Positions 59,104 to 62,155 of a stretch of DNA of 62,155 nt are shown here, piece after piece. Below the pieces are notes generated by a model. It did not search any database and was not told the origin of the DNA. It was given only the letters and a program-made list of their open reading frames with translations. The first letter of the stretch is position 1. Every line of letters begins with the position of its first letter. The stretch comes from JBAYJY01 sp041664945 (GTDB taxonomy: Bacteria > UBP15 > UBA6099), in NCBI GenBank assembly GCA_041664945.1, contig JBAYJY010000006.1:1-62155 (forward strand), read 5' to 3'. The translations under genes and the position numbers were made by a program.

Positions 59104-59985
59104 ATGCAGTTCACAAAAATGCACGGATTGGGGAACGACTATGTCGTGTTCGGATTCAGCGAAATCCCGGACACTGACTTCGGCGCGCTCGCAATCCGTC
59201 TCTGCCACAGGTATTTCGGCGTCGGCGCCGACGGCCTCATCGCCGTTCTGCCCTCCGATAGCTGCAATTTCCGGATGCGGATTTTCAACAGCGACGGCTC
59301 CGAAGCCGAGATGTGCGGCAACGGCGTCCGCTGCGCGACAAAATACTATATTGAGAAAATGATGCCGCACGACGACCGCCCCGCGGGCGACAACGAACTC
59401 ATTCTGGACGTCGAAACGCTCGCCGGCGTTAGAACCGTAGTCGCCGAATGGCGCGCGGACGGCGTCGGCATGATGACGGTCGGCATGGGCGCTCCTATTC
59501 TTGATCCGCCCTCGATCCCCGTCAATGTAGCCGGCGATCGCGCTGTCGAAATCCCGATCAAAACATCGTTCGGAACGTTCAAGGCGACTTGCGTCTCAAT
59601 GGGCAATCCCCACGCTGTTATTTTCCGCGATGAAGACGTTGACGATTCCCCGGTTCTGACCGCCGGCCCGGAGATCGAGAAACATCCGATGTTCCCGCGA
59701 AAAACAAACGTCGAGTTCGTAAACGTTATCTCTGAAACCGAACTCAAGATGCGCGTTTGGGAGCGCGGAGTCGGCGAAACGCTCGCCTGCGGAACCGGCA
59801 CATGCGCAACGGCGGTCGCCGCGAACATCACCGGCCGCGCCGGCAGAAAAGTCACAGTTCATCTGCGCGGCGGCGACCTGTTCATCGACTGGACCGAGAC
59901 CGGCGAAGTTCTTATGTCCGGACCGGCCGAATTTGTTTTTAACGGAACTCTTGTCGGGCCCGACTTATTCATGCTTTCAAAATGA
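59104..59985 (+). CDS. dapF: Diaminopimelate epimerase
   Basis: The 293-residue enzyme turns LL- into meso-diaminopimelate for peptidoglycan and lysine. It starts MQFTKMHGLGNDYVVF and has both catalytic cysteines, in EMCGNGVRC and LACGTGTCATAVAA. The GADG and NSDGS motifs are intact. It is 18 bases after hfq and directly before dapL, consistent with its substrate. Confidence 0.95.
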   Translation: MQFTKMHGLGNDYVVFGFSEIPDTDFGALAIRLCHRYFGVGADGLIAVLPSDSCNFRMRIFNSDGSEAEMCGNGVRCATKYYIEKMMPHDDRPAGDNELILDVETLAGVRTVVAEWRADGVGMMTVGMGAPILDPPSIPVNVAGDRAVEIPIKTSFGTFKATCVSMGNPHAVIFRDEDVDDSPVLTAGPEIEKHPMFPRKTNVEFVNVISETELKMRVWERGVGETLACGTGTCATAVAANITGRAGRKVTVHLRGGDLFIDWTETGEVLMSGPAEFVFNGTLVGPDLFMLSK

Positions 59986-60012
59986 TCCGGGCAAAAATAT
60001 TTCGCAACTCGC

Positions 60013-60019
60013 GAGGAGG
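60013..60019 (+). promoter_or_regulatory. Ribosome-binding site that sets an AUU start for dapL
   Basis: GAGGAGG is followed by nine bases and ATT-TTT-AAA-TAC. No ATG, GTG or TTG lies in frame between it and the conserved N-terminus. An in-frame CTG directly abuts the site and is too close. Confidence 0.6.
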
Positions 60020-60028
60020 CTGACTGCC

Positions 60029-61192
60029 ATTTTTAAATACTCTAAAAGAATCGATAAAATACCGCCCTACCTGTTTGCTGACCTGGACAAAAAACGCGAG
60101 ATCGTCAAGGCTCGCGGAGTTGACGTGATCAGCCTCAGCGTCGGCGACCCGGATGTTCCGACTCCGAAAAGAATTGTCGAAACCCTCCAGCGCGAGGCAG
60201 CTAACGCGATCCACCACCAGTATCCCTCATACGAGGGAATGTTCGCTTTCCGCGAGGCTGTCGCTAACTGGTACAAACGCCGCTTCGACGTCACGCTCGA
60301 CCCGAAAGACGAAGTGCTGTCGCTGATCGGCTCCAAGGAAGGCATCGCCCACATCTATCTCGCTTTCGTTCAGCCCGGCGACATATCGCTCGTACCCTCG
60401 CCCGGATACCCCGTTTACAACATCGGGACCATCCTCGCCGACGGCACGTCCTATACCATGCCGCTGCTCAAAAAGAACGCTTTCCTCCCGGACCTCGACG
60501 CGATTCCTCAGGAAGCGCTCAACAAAGCAAAGATCATGTTCATCAACTATCCGAACAATCCCACCGCGGCGACAGCTTCCATCGAATTCTTCCGCAAAGC
60601 GGTCCAGCTCGCCAAGAAATACAACATCGCGCTCTGCCACGACTGCGCTTACTCGGAGATGTCATACGACGGCTATGTCGCGCCCAGCATCCTGCAGGTT
60701 GAAGGCGCGAAAGAGATCGCCTGCGAGTTCCATTCGCTCTCGAAGACCTTCTGCATGACCGGCTGGCGCTGCGGTTTCCTCGTCGGCAACAAGGAAATTG
60801 TCGAAGGGCTCGCGAGAGTCAAGACTAACGTTGACTCCGGCTTGTTTCAGGCGATTCAGATGGCCGGCATAACCGCCCTGAACGACGTCGAGGACGAAGT
60901 CGCCGAGATTTGCGACATATTCAAGGAACGCCGCGATCTGGCGATCGAAGCGCTGAACGGAATGGGCTGGGAACTGACCCCGCCGAAATCGACGTTCTAC
61001 ATCTGGGCGCCCGTTCCGAAAGGTTACACTTCCGAACAGTTCTGCTCCCGGATTCTCGAGGAAACAGGGGTCGTCGTCACGCCCGGCAACGGATTCGGCG
61101 CCGAGGGCGAAGGCTACTTCCGCATAGCCTACTGCCAGAGCAAGGAACGCATCGCCGAAGCGATGGACAGGATTTCAAAACTGAAATTCTGA
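60029..61192 (+). CDS. dapL: LL-diaminopimelate aminotransferase (DapL-type), probable AUU start
   Basis: The 387-residue class I/II aminotransferase has the DapL N-terminus (KYSKRIDKIPPYLFADLDKK, SVGDPDVPTP), NYPNNPTAA and the PLP lysine region SLSKTFCMTGWRCGFLVG. It would convert tetrahydrodipicolinate directly to LL-diaminopimelate, the substrate of DapF encoded just upstream. The sequence that aligns with family starts is IFKYSKR, encoded from ATT, 9 bases after GAGGAGG. Aspartate aminotransferase is a less likely alternative given the neighbour. Confidence 0.88.
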   Translation: MFKYSKRIDKIPPYLFADLDKKREIVKARGVDVISLSVGDPDVPTPKRIVETLQREAANAIHHQYPSYEGMFAFREAVANWYKRRFDVTLDPKDEVLSLIGSKEGIAHIYLAFVQPGDISLVPSPGYPVYNIGTILADGTSYTMPLLKKNAFLPDLDAIPQEALNKAKIMFINYPNNPTAATASIEFFRKAVQLAKKYNIALCHDCAYSEMSYDGYVAPSILQVEGAKEIACEFHSLSKTFCMTGWRCGFLVGNKEIVEGLARVKTNVDSGLFQAIQMAGITALNDVEDEVAEICDIFKERRDLAIEALNGMGWELTPPKSTFYIWAPVPKGYTSEQFCSRILEETGVVVTPGNGFGAEGEGYFRIAYCQSKERIAEAMDRISKLKF

Positions 61193-61227
61193 AAGTGCGT
61201 CGATTAGCAATTATGTTTTCTATCACA

Positions 61228-61257
61228 GGGCGCGACTTCGAAATCGCGCCCTTTTTA
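61228..61257 (+). terminator. Terminator after dapL
   Basis: GGGCGCGA and TCGCGCCC form a perfect 8-bp stem with an 8-base loop, followed by TTTTTAATT. The rest of the gap to the next gene shows nothing I can name. Confidence 0.88.
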
Positions 61258-61389
61258 ATTATGCGCAAATTGACGCCGCTCTCTTGCCGGGAAACCGCCT
61301 TCGTCATGTATAATTGCCGGAGCGGTTTTGAAAAACGCTTGATGCGTGCGATATGAAAGACAATGAAGGATTCAGAAAGGTAAATTGAT

Positions 61390-62155
61390 ATGGACAGCGC
61401 TTTTGTTATGCCGGCCGAAAATGAAATGTTCAGTTGGATAGAAGATATGTATGCGCTCGGTCCGCGCCGCGCGGGAACGCGCGCCGATCATCTCTGCGAG
61501 GACTATCTTGCGAACCATCTTAAGGCCGCTGGCTTCGATCGCGTTTACAAAACGCCGATCCCGATCCGCGTGTGGCAACCGGATAAGTTCATGCTTGAAG
61601 CGCAATCCGCTTCCGGAGGCGGCTTCAGCGCGCTCCCGTCTCACTATATACCTTACACGGCATTCACGCCGGGCGAAGGCGCAGAGGGCGAGCCGCTCTT
61701 CGTGCGGCAACATGACATCGGCCGCATCCCTCCTTCAAAATGGAAAAACCGCATCGTCGTCGCCGATATCGAGTTTCCGGAAATCAACGCCGGATCGCTC
61801 GAAGGCCTTTCATTTTTCACTAACGATCCCGACAAAAATATTAAAAAAACGCTGCATCCGGCGCCATGGATTCGTTTCCATTGGGAGATTTATCTCGAGG
61901 CCGCGAAACACGGCGCCGCCGGTTTCATCGGCGTTCTCAAGGACCACTATGCCGGCGGCCAGAACTACTACGCCCCCTACGGCTTCATGGAGAAAGATAT
62001 TCACGACAAGCCGATCCCCGGATTCTGGGTGGACCGTAAAACAGGAGAAAGCCTGCGCCGCATAGCTAAAAACGGAATACGGCGCGTCAAAATGACGCTG
62101 ACCGGCGACATCGCTCCCGGCGTGACTCACAATGTCACCGGCGTCCTGAAAGGTC
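61390..62155 (+). CDS. M28-family aminopeptidase-like protein with PA-like insert, 3' part beyond window
   Basis: The first 255 codons are in the window. The N-terminus (WIEDMYALGPRRAGTRADHL, CEDYLANHLKAAGFDRVYKT) is the typical lead-in of M28 zinc peptidases, and the following stretch resembles a protease-associated domain (AAKHGAAGFIGVLKDHYAGG, IPGFWVDRKTGESLRR). The zinc-binding core would lie downstream and is not seen, so activity cannot be judged. AAAGG is 9 bases before the ATG. No signal peptide is visible. Confidence 0.75.
   Translation, partial: MDSAFVMPAENEMFSWIEDMYALGPRRAGTRADHLCEDYLANHLKAAGFDRVYKTPIPIRVWQPDKFMLEAQSASGGGFSALPSHYIPYTAFTPGEGAEGEPLFVRQHDIGRIPPSKWKNRIVVADIEFPEINAGSLEGLSFFTNDPDKNIKKTLHPAPWIRFHWEIYLEAAKHGAAGFIGVLKDHYAGGQNYYAPYGFMEKDIHDKPIPGFWVDRKTGESLRRIAKNGIRRVKMTLTGDIAPGVTHNVTGVLKG

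Overview
The window is a GC-rich, gene-dense bacterial chromosome segment with AT-rich promoter regions. I see no insertion sequences, phage genes, CRISPR arrays or rRNA. The cell is a diderm with an LPS-type outer membrane: it has an LptD-like barrel, an LptC/OstA-type bridge protein, heptosyltransferase-family enzymes and an SLH-domain outer-membrane barrel. It makes diaminopimelate, probably by the DapL route (dapF-dapL). SLH-tethered barrels, a GuaB3-type IMPDH homologue and DapL together suggest an uncultured lineage outside Proteobacteria. I do not assign a phylum from sequence alone.

Layout. 1-2.2 kb: a ThiF/MoeB-type E1-like enzyme (cut by the window edge), an alkaline-phosphatase-superfamily enzyme, and a complete tRNA-Cys/tRNA-Val unit with promoter and terminator. 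2.3-8 kb: translation block infC-rpmI-rplT, a SpoU methyltransferase, pheS-pheT. 8-15.3 kb: an unknown protein, an NAD-dependent epimerase and CorA on the plus strand, then a minus-strand operon rpiB-nnr-alr-PD40 propeller. 15.5-23 kb: a degenerate HD-GYP protein, an AT-rich gap with DnaA-box-like sites, guaB3 (apparently leaderless), a predicted HExxH peptidase, an M23 peptidase, and purM-phosphatase-purH. 23-30.6 kb: an envelope block with the SLH barrel, an LptD-like protein, and four tightly packed exported proteins, two of which share an undescribed domain; one of those also carries an ILEI/FAM3-like domain. 30.6-41.6 kb: one ten-gene operon for LPS or another glycan (ELM1 family, PorV-like barrel, membrane methyltransferase, a fused GT4-GT4, GT4, then alternating GT9 and GT2). 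41.7-46.2 kb: aspartokinase, a thiolase-like/DUF35 pair lacking the thiolase cysteine, and a DUF3795 protein. 46.4-55 kb: a lipoprotein, an inositol-phosphatase-like enzyme, a PIG-L deacetylase, a polytopic membrane protein, an alpha/beta hydrolase and an 866-residue OstA-repeat protein. 55-62 kb: mutL, a methyltransferase, miaA, hfq, dapF, dapL (likely AUU start) and the beginning of an M28 peptidase.

Working together: the envelope block, the glycosyl operon and the OstA-repeat protein together suggest LPS assembly and export machinery whose accessory parts I do not recognise. The five-gene run at 25.3-30.6 kb is the best candidate for an undescribed system. Promoters resemble TTGACA-N17/18-GATAAT or TAAAAT, and two genes have a -10 box placed so that transcription would start at or next to the AUG.
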